Shown one piece after another: positions 42,895 through 52,768 of a stretch of DNA of 64,000 nucleotides (positions are counted from its first letter, which is position 1; the number at the start of each line of letters is the position of its first letter). Below the pieces are notes generated by a model that saw only the letters and a list, made by a program, of their open reading frames with translations, was not told the origin of the DNA and did not search any database. The translations under genes and the position numbers were made by a program. Source of the DNA: Deltaproteobacteria bacterium GWB2_55_19 (lineage in GTDB: Bacteria > Desulfobacterota > GWC2-55-46); the NCBI GenBank assembly GCA_001797465.1, contig MGPQ01000010.1, positions 310,001-374,000 on the forward strand. Direction: 5' to 3'.

Positions 42895-43929
42895 TCAGAT
42901 AGAGACGGGCGGGGCGATGAGCCCTGTCGTCTCCGGGAAGCCTGCCATTATGTTCATGTTCTGTACGGCCTGGCCAGAGGCGCCTTTTACAAGGTTGTCG
43001 ATGGCGGATACTATTATCGCCTTTCCCTTCTTTTCATCGACGAATACGCCGAGGTCGCAGAAGTTCGAGGCCCGTACTTGGCTTATGTCCGGGAACCTCC
43101 CCTCGTCCATCACGCGTACAAAGGGCTCTTTTTCATAAAAGGCCCGGTACAGAGAAAGTACCTCTTTCATCGATACGCCCTTTGCGAGGTCTACGTAGAC
43201 CGTTGAGAGTATGCCCCTTGAGACTGGCAGGAGGTGAGGGGTGAAGGTGATGGATACTTCCGCCCCGGCTATCGCGCCGAGCTCCTGCTCTATTTCAGGC
43301 GTGTGCCTGTGGGAGCCTATCTTGTAGGCCTTGAACCCATGGGATACCTCTACGAACGAGGTATCAAGCGCCGCAGACCTCCCCGCGCCGGATACGCCGC
43401 TTTTGGAGTCCACGATTATGGATGAGGCGTCCGCGAGCTTCTCTTTAAGGAGCGGGACGAGCGCGAGTATGGCGGAGGTGGGATAACACCCTGGGTTGGC
43501 TACGAGCCGCGCGCCCTTAATCTCTTTTCTTTTTAGCTCCGGCAGTCCGTAGACGGCCTCTTTTAAGAGCTCCGCGCTCGCGTGGTCTCCGTACCATGCC
43601 CTGTAAACGGAGAGGTCGCGGATGCGGAAGTCCGCGCTCAAGTCTATTACGCGGGACGATTTGAGGAGCTCTGTCACGGCCCCCTGGGAAACGCCGTGGG
43701 GGAGCGCGCTGAAGGCGATGTCGGCTCCGAGGCCCTTCAAGTCCTCAGGCTCGCTGAACCTGAGCCTGTCGTAGAAGCCCGAAAGCGACGGGAAGACCTC
43801 TGCTACGGCCTTTCCCTTGTACTGGCGCGAGGTGGCTTCAGTTACCTGCGCGTTCGGGTGCAGAGCGAGTATCCGGAGGAGCTCGAACCCGGTGTAGCCG
43901 CTCCCGCCCACTATGGCGACTTTAAGCAT
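42895..43929 (-). CDS. argC: N-acetyl-gamma-glutamyl-phosphate reductase
   Basis: This 344-residue protein has the Rossmann motif VAIVGGSGYTGFELLRIL at the N-terminus, FSALPHGVS near residue 95, and the catalytic-Cys signature LVANPGCYPTSAILAL near residue 143, with HRHTPEIEQEL later. It catalyses the NADPH-dependent third step of arginine synthesis. GGAGG lies 8 nt upstream of the ATG. The other arginine genes are not in this window. A leader with two stable hairpins separates it from rpsI. Confidence 0.96.
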   Translation of the reverse strand: MLKVAIVGGSGYTGFELLRILALHPNAQVTEATSRQYKGKAVAEVFPSLSGFYDRLRFSEPEDLKGLGADIAFSALPHGVSQGAVTELLKSSRVIDLSADFRIRDLSVYRAWYGDHASAELLKEAVYGLPELKRKEIKGARLVANPGCYPTSAILALVPLLKEKLADASSIIVDSKSGVSGAGRSAALDTSFVEVSHGFKAYKIGSHRHTPEIEQELGAIAGAEVSITFTPHLLPVSRGILSTVYVDLAKGVSMKEVLSLYRAFYEKEPFVRVMDEGRFPDISQVRASNFCDLGVFVDEKKGKAIIVSAIDNLVKGASGQAVQNMNIMAGFPETTGLIAPPVSI

Positions 43930-44002
43930 TTTGAGCCCTCCTTAAAAGGGGGAGAAAAGTGAATCTCCGCCGAAGAAGTTCGGAAGTCTCTTCGGTTGCA
44001 AG

Positions 44003-44034
44003 CCTTCGCGCCAGACAGTGGCCTGGCGCGAAGG
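44003..44034 (-). other. Stable 12-bp hairpin in the argC leader
   Basis: CCTTCGCGCCAG at 44003-44014 pairs with CTGGCGCGAAGG at 44023-44034 around an 8-nt loop. On the minus strand it lies about 75 nt before the argC start and just after the rpsI terminator. Confidence 0.6.
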
Positions 44035-44040
44035 CGGGTA

Positions 44041-44073
44041 AATAAAAAGGGGGAGACCTCGCGGTCTCCCCCT
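44041..44073 (-). terminator. Intrinsic terminator after rplM-rpsI
   Basis: AGGGGGAGACC and GGTCTCCCCCT form an 11-bp stem with a TCGC loop at 44048-44073. On the minus strand it is followed by TTTTTATT. It lies 150 nt after rpsI and upstream of argC. Confidence 0.85.
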
Positions 44074-44080
44074 GGTTTTT

Positions 44081-44116
44081 CTATTTTTCGTACGGCCTGG
44101 AGATCCTGTTACGCAT
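44081..44116 (-). CDS. Possible 11-residue leader peptide (MRNRISRPYEK), very tentative
   Basis: A minus-strand ATG at 44116 opens a 12-codon frame ending 7 nt before the 44048-44073 terminator stem. Three of its eleven residues are arginine and the downstream gene is argC. The ribosome site is weak (GGGCCGG), and the gap may equally be non-coding. This is listed only as a hypothesis. Confidence 0.15.
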   Translation of the reverse strand: MRNRISRPYEK

Positions 44117-44224
44117 CCGGCCCGCGCACACTCAGCCAATCGGGCAGTCGGATATCCTGCCCCCAAGCGTTCAACCAACCCCTGCAATAGTGTAGCCCCC
44201 AGCCTGACCGCCGCCGGCGGGAGA

Positions 44225-44614
44225 TTATCTCTTGGAGAACTGGAACCTCTTCCTTGCGCCCTTCTGTCCGTACTTCTTTCTTTCCTTCATCCTCGGGTCC
44301 CTTGTCAGCAGGCCGGCCTTCTTAAGGACCGCCCTCAAGGAGGCGTCAGAGACGAGGAGGGCTCTGGCGATCCCGTGCCTTACCGCGCCTGCCTGGCCGG
44401 ATTCTCCGCCGCCGTCGACGTTCGCCACGACGTTGAACTTGCCGACGTTGTTGGTGAGTTCGAGAGGCTGTCTTACTATGCCCCTCAAGGTCTCGCGGCT
44501 GAAGAAGGCCGCGTAAGCCTTGTCGTTAACGGTTATCTCGCCCGCGCCGGGCAGAAGCCTCACCCTCGCGACCGATGTCTTGCGTCTGCCTACTGCGCTG
44601 AATACGTCTGCCAT
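44225..44614 (-). CDS. rpsI: 30S ribosomal protein S9
   Basis: This 129-residue protein shows [23 protein letters not shown] at the N-terminus, [23 protein letters not shown] centrally, and the [25 protein letters not shown] tail that reaches the P-site tRNA. It follows rplM by 36 nt, the universal order. Confidence 0.97.
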   Translation of the reverse strand: MADVFSAVGRRKTSVARVRLLPGAGEITVNDKAYAAFFSRETLRGIVRQPLELTNNVGKFNVVANVDGGGESGQAGAVRHGIARALLVSDASLRAVLKKAGLLTRDPRMKERKKYGQKGARKRFQFSKR

Positions 44615-44650
44615 TTCTATGATACCCCCGGTAATGTTCGTGAAATCGGA

Positions 44651-45079
44651 TTATAGTGAGAGCGATTCGGGTGACTGCGCCTGGTGCGGGTGCGCGGCGC
44701 CGGAGTAGACCTTGAGCTTCTTGTACATGTCCCTGCCGAGCCTGCCCTTGGGGAGCATGCCCCAGACAGCCTTTTTGAGGGCGTCTTCCGGCTTTTCCTC
44801 GAGGACCTTTCCGAGCGATTTGGCCTTGAGCCCGTTCGGGTACATGGTGTGGTGGTAGTATATCTTGTCAGTGGATTTGTTCCCGGTAAACCCTACTTTT
44901 TCCGCGTTGACTACGACGACGAAGTCGCCGGTGTCGATGTGGGGGGTGAAGATCGGCTTGTGCTTGCCGCGCAGTATCGCGGCGATGCTGGAGGCCATCC
45001 TCCCGAGGGTCTTGCCGTTTGCGTCCACTAAGAACCACTTTTTTGAATGCACGTCTGTTTTCGGTATAAATGTCTTCAT
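44651..45079 (-). CDS. rplM: 50S ribosomal protein L13
   Basis: This 142-residue protein has [49 protein letters not shown] and the family pattern [39 protein letters not shown]. It is the first gene of the rplM-rpsI operon. Confidence 0.97.
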   Translation of the reverse strand: MKTFIPKTDVHSKKWFLVDANGKTLGRMASSIAAILRGKHKPIFTPHIDTGDFVVVVNAEKVGFTGNKSTDKIYYHHTMYPNGLKAKSLGKVLEEKPEDALKKAVWGMLPKGRLGRDMYKKLKVYSGAAHPHQAQSPESLSL

Positions 45080-45112
45080 CTCTTAAGTCCCCGTCTTTAT
45101 TTTGAATATACA

Positions 45113-45141
45113 AAAATAAATGATTTTCTGGAGTTTGTCAA
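45113..45141 (-). promoter_or_regulatory. Sigma-70 promoter of rplM-rpsI
   Basis: On the minus strand TTGACA (45141-45136) and TATTTT (45118-45113) are spaced by 17 nt. The predicted start lies about 27 nt before the rplM ATG. Confidence 0.6.
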
Positions 45142-45181
45142 GGTATTTCTGGGAGGATATCTCCGGGCAAGGGGAGGCGGG

Positions 45182-46171
45182 TTATTTCTGGTGGCATGTC
45201 CGGCAGACGCCTGAGCCGGTGTTGCCGCCGACCCTGCGCAGGAACTGACCGTCAGAGCAGTTCTCGCCCGAGCACCAGGTCCACGGTACCCCCTGCTCGA
45301 CGTACATGGTGTAGGTCCCTTCGACTTCGTCCCAGCTAAGGTTCTTGAAGTGCGGGTCGTGGCACGACGAGCACTCGACCCTGCCGTCCCGGAGGAGGTC
45401 GGCTATCGTCGCCGTGTCGGATATGAAGCCCTTAACGGCCCAGCGGTTCTGGGCGATATTGCCGGAGGCGTAGGCTGTTGCGGACGAGGCGAGCTCGCTC
45501 GTCAAGTCGATCGCGTTGATGGTCGTATTCGTGGGCCGGAGGCCCGCCCTGTCCGCGCTGTAAGCGACCGATACCGGGTGATCGTCCGAGAGGTTCATCC
45601 CGAGCGAGAGCCTCGCCGCGGGGTTGTCAAGGTAGTGGCAGAGGTTGCACGTAAATGCGCCTGTATCGAATTTATGTAAATAGGTGCCCATGGGGACGAA
45701 TTCGCTGACGAGAGGCATGGCGAAGGTCCAGCCCCTGTCAGAGCCGCCGTTTACTACCCCGCCTTTGCCCGGCGCGTTCACTATGTTGTCGAAGGTCATT
45801 ACGCCGTCGTGACAGCTTAAGCACGCGAGCGAGGTCGAGCCGATGTCTGTGTTGTTGACCGTAGAGCCGCCTATGGTCGCGCCGTAGGCGGTGTACGAGG
45901 TCGGGGCGGAAGTGCCCCTGTTCCACATGGGTTTAAGGCCGTTAGTCGTGTTCGTATGATGAGGCGTATGGCAGAATACGCAGATCTCGGTCGTGGCGGT
46001 CGTTCTTAAGACTTTACCCATGGAGCCCATGTTGTGCCTGGACCCGGCTATCCCGCTCGCCGCGACACCAGCCGGGTAGTCGTTTACGCCTGCCGCAAAG
46101 GCCGGGGAGGCGAGGAGCGCTATTGTGAGAAAAGGCAGGGTCCGCTTCATGATCTGTATAATTCCACGCAT
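45182..46171 (-). CDS. Periplasmic pentaheme c-type cytochrome
   Basis: This 329-residue secreted protein has a signal peptide (MKRTLPFLTIALLASPAFA from Met8) and five CxxCH heme sites: C64-H68, C117-H121, C175-H179, C267-H271 and C323-H327. Two lie in CHTPHH and CHDPHF contexts typical of doubled-CxxCH electron-transfer cytochromes. It would carry electrons in the periplasm or at the outer membrane; the partner is unknown. It is a single-gene unit with a consensus promoter and a strong terminator hairpin inside its leader. The ATG at 46150 (Met8) is an alternative start. Confidence 0.9.
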   Translation of the reverse strand: MRGIIQIMKRTLPFLTIALLASPAFAAGVNDYPAGVAASGIAGSRHNMGSMGKVLRTTATTEICVFCHTPHHTNTTNGLKPMWNRGTSAPTSYTAYGATIGGSTVNNTDIGSTSLACLSCHDGVMTFDNIVNAPGKGGVVNGGSDRGWTFAMPLVSEFVPMGTYLHKFDTGAFTCNLCHYLDNPAARLSLGMNLSDDHPVSVAYSADRAGLRPTNTTINAIDLTSELASSATAYASGNIAQNRWAVKGFISDTATIADLLRDGRVECSSCHDPHFKNLSWDEVEGTYTMYVEQGVPWTWCSGENCSDGQFLRRVGGNTGSGVCRTCHQK

Positions 46172-46195
46172 ATTAAATCCCCAGAGGTATTTTAC

Positions 46196-46238
46196 AAAAA
46201 AAATGCCGAAGAGGCCGTCCTTTCGGACGCCTTTCGGC
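46196..46238 (-). promoter_or_regulatory. Terminator hairpin inside the cytochrome leader (attenuator/riboswitch candidate)
   Basis: On the minus strand GCCGAAAGG-CGTCC, a GAAA tetraloop and GGACG-G-CCT-C-TTCGGC (46238-46205) form a long stem followed by eight U (46203-46196). It lies between the promoter at 46297-46325 and the gene start at 46171. No other minus-strand gene lies upstream, so it can act only on the cytochrome transcript. An upstream stem AACCTTAA/TTAAGGTT also forms in the leader. Confidence 0.7.
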
Positions 46239-46296
46239 GATCAACGCCTTCCAAAACCTTAATACCGCCCTCAGTCTTAAGGTTAATTTCGCCCCC

Positions 46297-46325
46297 ATTA
46301 TAGTGCCAGTATTAAAAAAAGTCAA
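46297..46325 (-). promoter_or_regulatory. Sigma-70 promoter of the cytochrome gene
   Basis: On the minus strand TTGACT (46325-46320) and a perfect TATAAT (46302-46297) are spaced by 17 nt. The predicted start near 46290 gives a leader of about 120 nt. Confidence 0.78.
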
Positions 46326-46356
46326 CATTTCCTTAATTAATCATTGAGAAAATATA

Positions 46357-46374
46357 CCTGTACGGAAGTACAGG
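46357..46374. promoter_or_regulatory. LexA-type operator candidate (CTGT-N8-ACAG)
   Basis: CCTGTAC-GGAA-GTACAGG is a perfect 7-4-7 palindrome and contains CTGT-N8-ACAG, the LexA box spacing of many proteobacteria. It ends 6 bp before TTGACA at 46381-46386, the likely -35 of ligA (its -10 near 46404-46410 is poor). The cytochrome promoter lies about 30 bp away on the other side. Identity of the binding protein is inference. Confidence 0.5.
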
Positions 46375-46424
46375 GGTAAGTTGACAAGCCTGAAACAGTT
46401 TTTGTAAACGGATTAGGAACATAA

Positions 46425-48497
<2,073 letters not shown>

Positions 48498-48777
48498 AAA
48501 GGGTAAATGAGTGCTGGGCTCGTTAGCCCCGCCTATCGGTTTATAAGAAGGCGGTTTTTTTTAAACCCTAATCGATAGGTCGCGGCTTGGACAACAGCAA
48601 TCTTCTCATCATTTACCGAACGATTGCATAGAGATTGCTTCGTCGCTTGCGCTCGGAGCGCGGCCAAAGCCGAATCGGGCGCGTGTAAACTTTTTAGGGC
48701 TGAGGCGCTTGATACGGATTTGCCGGTCCGGCGAGGACGCGCTCCTCGCAATGACAGAAAAACCCTGACCTGTTGTT
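48498..48777. repeat. Intergenic repeat-derived region after ligA
   Basis: CCGCCT/AGGCGG (48529-48554) followed by eight T is a weak ligA terminator, nested between CCTATCG and CGATAGG. Further on, GAGATTGCTTCGTCGCTTGCGCTC (split here: GAGATTGCTTCG near 48632) and GCGCTCCTCGCAATGAC (near 48740) are the two ends of a very common bacterial intergenic repeat. The minus-strand frame crossing it (48533-48820) is a typical repeat-derived false gene. Confidence 0.5.
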
Positions 48778-49164
48778 TTACCCCGGATACGGCGAGAACT
48801 GGTCGGCGACGGCCCACCACCTGCCGGCCTCTTTTACAAAGACGAACATGTCCCGTCCGCCCATATCCATGGTACGGCCGTTTGATTCAAAGGCTATGTC
48901 GAAATAATATGTGACCACGGCGGTCTCTCCGTACATGTCTATCCTCGGGTCAATCTCCTTCCATCTCGTTATCTTGACCGAGTTGGCAAAGGCCGCCCAT
49001 GATGTTATACAGGCGTCCCTGCCTTCGAGCCGCTTCTTTTCGGTCGCGGTTATCGCCACCATGTCCTCGTGAAAATAATTTAAGAGGTCCTGTGGCCTGC
49101 CCTCTGTCCATGCCCGGTTCAGGGCCTTCAGGGTCTCCCATACCTCTTTTGCTTTGTCGGTCAT
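48778..49164 (-). CDS. SnoaL-like/NTF2-fold protein (DUF4440 type)
   Basis: This 128-residue protein has the fold pattern of small NTF2-like proteins: ALNRAWTEGRPQDLLNYFHEDMVAI, a middle GRDACITSWAAF, and two C-terminal strands (AVVTYYFDIAF, GGRDMFVFVKEAGRWWAVADQFSPYPG). Such proteins act as small enzymes or ligand binders. No specific role can be assigned. It lies 12 nt downstream of the flavin reductase-like gene and is likely co-transcribed with it. Confidence 0.8.
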   Translation of the reverse strand: MTDKAKEVWETLKALNRAWTEGRPQDLLNYFHEDMVAITATEKKRLEGRDACITSWAAFANSVKITRWKEIDPRIDMYGETAVVTYYFDIAFESNGRTMDMGGRDMFVFVKEAGRWWAVADQFSPYPG

Positions 49165-49176
49165 ATCGGCCTCCGT

Positions 49177-49653
49177 TTATTTATAAAATCCTTCCTTATC
49201 ATATATAAGCGGCCTTGCCTCGGGTCTTGATACATCCCCGTCCACGACCTCACCTATGATAAGCGTATGGTCTCCGGCGTCATGGTGGGAGCGGACACGG
49301 CAGTCCATCCACGCGATGCAGTCTTTCAATATCGGAGAGCCCGTTGCCTTGACGTCGTACTCTACCCCTTCGAACTTGTCCGTCTTCCGCCCGGTCTTAA
49401 GGCCGAAGTGCTTGCCTGCCGCCTTTCCGTCCTCGCCGAGGACATTTACGGCGAAGACGCCGGACTCCAGTATCATGTCGTGCGTGAATCTCGACTTCCC
49501 CACGGCGACTGTTATCAAGGGCGGGTCGAAGGAGGCCCGCTGGACCCATGCGGCGGTCATTGCGTTTATTTTATCCCCGAGCCGCGTGCTTATGACGAAT
49601 ACGCCGTTCAGTATCCTGTTCTCGGCGGATGATATCTCGTGTCTTACCGTCAT
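49177..49653 (-). CDS. Flavin reductase-like (FMN-binding split-barrel) protein
   Basis: This 158-residue protein has GVFVISTRLGDKINAMTAAWVQRASFDPPLITVAVGKSRFTHDMI and FAVNVLGED, the flavin-reductase-like FMN-binding pattern, with HTLIIGEVVDG and a C-terminal PLIYDKEGFYK. Family members reduce or bind flavin and often serve two-component oxygenases or anaerobic electron transfer. The partner is not evident nearby. It follows the DUF3047 gene by about 10 nt. Confidence 0.88.
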   Translation of the reverse strand: MTVRHEISSAENRILNGVFVISTRLGDKINAMTAAWVQRASFDPPLITVAVGKSRFTHDMILESGVFAVNVLGEDGKAAGKHFGLKTGRKTDKFEGVEYDVKATGSPILKDCIAWMDCRVRSHHDAGDHTLIIGEVVDGDVSRPEARPLIYDKEGFYK

Positions 49654-49663
49654 GGGCGGCTCC

Positions 49664-50440
49664 TTAAGGCTTCTTTTTAAGGGCTATGTCGTCGTAATAC
49701 CCGGTCGCGTTCTCGTTCGTGTTGTCGGTGTCGGTCATGATGACGACGCCTGTTATCCTCGGCGGCGTGTCTTTGAAGAATTTTTTATAGTCCTCGTATA
49801 TGTTCCGCTCTTCGTTCAGCCATTGCCCGGTAAGCTCCGCTCCGCTCTCAACGGCGACCATGACCACGCGGTCGGTGAAGGGGTTTTTAACCGCCTCGCC
49901 TTTTTTAAGCTTGTTAGCCCAGATGTAATTTACGGCGTTACCCGGGGCCTTTATCCCATAGAACGCGTCCAGGAGCTTGAACTTGAATTTATCGAAAGAG
50001 GATGTCTTTTCCGGCTCGTACTCGAATGTCACATATATGCGCGCGGAGTAGTCGTCGCCGTCTTTCCGCGTCTCGTCGCCTTTCTTCAGTATCCCTTCGA
50101 CCTTCCACCTCCACGAGAGTATCTCGAAGTCCCTTATCTCGTCGCCCTTGAACTCCTTATATACCGCGGAGGCGGACGAAGAGCTCTCGGCCTTAAGTAT
50201 TTTGTTCTCGCCGTCCTTTACGACCGTATAGCGGGTTTCTTTTTTCTTCCTCGGCAACAGGAGCTTATTCCAGCCAGCGGGCGGGGCCTCAGGCGTCTCG
50301 GCGGAAAAATCGTCTATGAGGAGGAGGCCGTTGCCCGGAGGCGCGGAAAAGGCAAGGGCGCCGGATGCGATTAGAACGATGGCAGAGAGGAGCGAAGCGT
50401 AACGCAGCTTCGGGCGTCTGGAAGATGGTTTGTCGGTCAT
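49664..50440 (-). CDS. DUF3047-family secreted protein
   Basis: This 258-residue protein has a signal peptide (LRYASLLSAIVLIASGALAFSAP) and a jelly-roll-like domain with LLIDDFSAETPEAPPAGW, LSWRWKVEG, DDYSARIYVTFEYEP, NYIWANKLKKGEAVKNPFTDRVVMVAVESG and a C-terminal GVVIMTDTDNTNENATGYYDDIALKK. This is the DUF3047 pattern. Function is unknown; the C-terminal DxDNT region suggests calcium or sugar binding. Confidence 0.85.
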   Translation of the reverse strand: MTDKPSSRRPKLRYASLLSAIVLIASGALAFSAPPGNGLLLIDDFSAETPEAPPAGWNKLLLPRKKKETRYTVVKDGENKILKAESSSSASAVYKEFKGDEIRDFEILSWRWKVEGILKKGDETRKDGDDYSARIYVTFEYEPEKTSSFDKFKFKLLDAFYGIKAPGNAVNYIWANKLKKGEAVKNPFTDRVVMVAVESGAELTGQWLNEERNIYEDYKKFFKDTPPRITGVVIMTDTDNTNENATGYYDDIALKKKP

Positions 50441-50567
50441 TTCCCTGTCTTTGAATGAGGTCTGGTCAGGTTGATAAACGAGAGGCCTTAAGACGGGTAG
50501 ATTTTATATCGAGGCGCCGGTCCAGTCAACCCAATTACGCGGGGGAACGGGTCTTATAAGCAAAGGG

Positions 50568-51062
50568 TCACTTGGAGTGCCTGTCGGCGACCTTTGACGC
50601 GCCGTAGGAGTCCGGCTTGGTGACGGCCGCGTATCCAGAGCCGGTGACCATGCCGACGACCTCCTTGACTATCTCCCGGGTATCGCCGTTCATGCCGACG
50701 TCGAGGTGTATCTCGACCCCGAGTTTTTTATATCCGTTCTCGTTCAGGCGCTCTCTTATGACCGAGGCGAGCTCTATGGACATGGTCGTCTCGTAGAATA
50801 TCCGCTGGCGGAGGTTGTCCATCTTCCTCCGTTTAAGCTTCTTGTAGAAGTACCTGCCGCCGTGGCCTACCTTATGGACGATTATCGCGCTTACGAAGAG
50901 GGTGTCTGTATTGAGGAAAGAGTCTGTGCCGATGATGAGGTTGTACGCTTGCCCGGGGGATTCGCCGATGTAACGTATGATCGACGAGAACATCTCGTCG
51001 AAACTCACGGGGCCCTTTGTAGGGCTCAAGAAACCCTCGGCTATATCCGCTGAAGGAGACAT
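50568..51062 (-). CDS. YkuK/DUF458-family (RNase H-like) protein
   Basis: This 164-residue protein has SPTKGPVSFDEMFSSIIRYIGE, LIIGTDSFLNTDTLFVSAIIVHKVGHGGRYFYKKLKRRK and IHLDVGMNGDTREIVKEVVGMVTGSGYAAVTKPDSYGASKVADRHSK, matching the DUF458 (YkuK) family with its GTDS and LDVG acidic motifs of an RNase H-like fold. Relatives are found in spore-formers and various other bacteria. The upstream open frame to 51356 is not family-like, so ATG 51062 is chosen. Confidence 0.83.
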   Translation of the reverse strand: MSPSADIAEGFLSPTKGPVSFDEMFSSIIRYIGESPGQAYNLIIGTDSFLNTDTLFVSAIIVHKVGHGGRYFYKKLKRRKMDNLRQRIFYETTMSIELASVIRERLNENGYKKLGVEIHLDVGMNGDTREIVKEVVGMVTGSGYAAVTKPDSYGASKVADRHSK

Positions 51063-51225
51063 CCGTACATTGTAATACCAATATCCTTTAAAAACAAGCC
51101 GTTTTGCAAGGCATGAGCGCTCGGGCAGGTTAAATTTAGTTGCATTGAACGGTCTTTGGGGATAGAATGTCATCGTCAGACAACCCCTTAAAAATAAATC
51201 AGCCGTTTTACGGAAGGCCGGCCAA

Positions 51226-52743
51226 ATGAAGAGAATACATTTGCTATTTACAGGTCTTTTCGTAATGCTGTTGTTCGTCCTCGCTGCCCCTTCCGTTGCC
51301 GTCCAGAAAAATCCTTTGGACCTCACGCCCGGGATCGTTGACCTCAAGGATGGCAATTACGAGGAGGCTACGGAGTTCTTCAAGTCAATAAGGGAGAAAG
51401 ACCCGGAATCGTCTCTGGCCGCCTACTACCTCGGCCTCGCTTATGTGAAGGGCGAGGACTATCTGTCGGCGAAGCCGCACCTTAAGGACGCTATAACCCT
51501 TTCGCCGCGCGTCAGAGAGGCGGTATTTGAGTTTGCGGAGGTCTTATACCAGCTCGGCGAGCATGGCGAGGCGCTCTCGGTGATAGGTGTCGCCGAGAGC
51601 GAGGGGATCGAGTCTGCCCGCGCGTCGTTCCTTAAAGGGCTCACCCTTATAAAGTTAAAAAGGCCCGATGAGGCGATAGAGGCATTCAGGAAGGCGAAGT
51701 CGCTCGACGGGTCGCTTGCAAGCTCTGCCGACTACCAGACGGCGATAGCCTCCGTGCAGGCCGGGAGGCTCGGGGAGGCGAAGGAGATGTTCAAGGACCT
51801 CGCCGCAAAGGACCCGAACGCCGACGTCGCCGAGTCCGCCCGGGAGTACATAAACGCGATCTCGAAGAGGCAGAAGGATGAGCGGCCGTTGAAGCTCAGG
51901 GCTGGTGTCGAGTACCAGTTCGACGACAACGTCCTCCTTAAGCCCGCGGACGCGTCGGTCGCCGGGGACATAACAAACGAGTCCGACAGCGTCTTTGTCG
52001 CGTCTTTCAGCGCCGACTATGACTTCAAGCTCCAGCTCCCGTACAGCCTTAAGGCCGGGTACTCGTTCTACGCCAACACCCACGCCTCATTGGAGACGCA
52101 CGACATCCAGAGCCATTCGTTTTCAGCGACCCCGGGGATGAGCTTCAGGAGCGGCCAGGCGAACCTCTACGCCGGGTACACATACACCCTTGTCGACGGG
52201 GACAAGTACCTCCAAGCCCTCACACTGTCCCCGGCCTACACCTTCCCGATAAACGAAAGGCAGTTCGCCCAGGCGTCCGTCAGGTGGCAGGTGAAGGACT
52301 ACCTCGATTACACGGCTGGCGTAGGCGCGGACGAGGACAGGGATTCATGGGACTACGGCGCGGGTGCGTCCTGGTTCTATCTGCTATTGGGCGGCAAGGG
52401 GTTCGTTAACGGACGCTACGACTTCAACTATGAGGCGACAGACGGCGCCAACTGGGCGTACTATGGCAACAGGTTCGGGGCTAGCGTCTATTATCCCGTC
52501 ACCGAAAAGCTCGGGCTGAACGTCAGCGTGGAGGAGTACCTCCAGTCCTTCACGGATACGCACACGGTCTTCGGCGTTGAACGGGAGGACACGACACTCA
52601 CCTTTTATACGCTCCTCACGTACCCCCTCTACGACAGCCTGGACCTGAAGGCCCAGTACCTCTACATCCGGGGGGATTCAAACATCTCGATATACGATTA
52701 TTCGAAGAACGTCTACGGGGTCGGGGTGGATTTCAGGTTCTAA
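51226..52743 (+). CDS. TPR protein with C-terminal outer-membrane beta-barrel
   Basis: This 505-residue protein has a signal peptide (about 1-25), four or five tetratricopeptide repeats (GNYEEATEFFKSIREKDPESSLAAYYLGLAYV onward, to about residue 205), then a barrel-like C-terminal 290 residues of alternating aromatic/polar strands, ending in VGVDFRF with the terminal Phe favoured by BAM substrates. It is likely an outer-membrane pore or scaffold with periplasmic TPRs. It is first in a three-gene run with a FecR-domain protein (25 nt gap) and a CHASE2 cyclase (92 nt gap). Confidence 0.83.
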   Translation: MKRIHLLFTGLFVMLLFVLAAPSVAVQKNPLDLTPGIVDLKDGNYEEATEFFKSIREKDPESSLAAYYLGLAYVKGEDYLSAKPHLKDAITLSPRVREAVFEFAEVLYQLGEHGEALSVIGVAESEGIESARASFLKGLTLIKLKRPDEAIEAFRKAKSLDGSLASSADYQTAIASVQAGRLGEAKEMFKDLAAKDPNADVAESAREYINAISKRQKDERPLKLRAGVEYQFDDNVLLKPADASVAGDITNESDSVFVASFSADYDFKLQLPYSLKAGYSFYANTHASLETHDIQSHSFSATPGMSFRSGQANLYAGYTYTLVDGDKYLQALTLSPAYTFPINERQFAQASVRWQVKDYLDYTAGVGADEDRDSWDYGAGASWFYLLLGGKGFVNGRYDFNYEATDGANWAYYGNRFGASVYYPVTEKLGLNVSVEEYLQSFTDTHTVFGVEREDTTLTFYTLLTYPLYDSLDLKAQYLYIRGDSNISIYDYSKNVYGVGVDFRF

Positions 52744-52768
52744 GGTCTTTTAATAAAGAGGTCCCGCC

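Noticed and set aside
44090-44224. Known structured RNA (5S, SRP, 6S or tRNA) between rpsI and argC
   Set aside because: I compared by eye with the conserved sequences of these RNAs and found no match.
46171-46290. c-di-GMP-I (GEMM) riboswitch in the cytochrome leader
   Set aside because: Cytochrome genes in some Geobacter-like bacteria carry it, but the conserved core words of that aptamer are not visible here; only the terminator layout is supported.
48533-48820. Minus-strand ORF of 95 codons after ligA
   Set aside because: Its sequence (…SLRGARPRRTGKS…ALRAQATKQSL…) is the translation of a common intergenic repeat and overlaps the next real gene.
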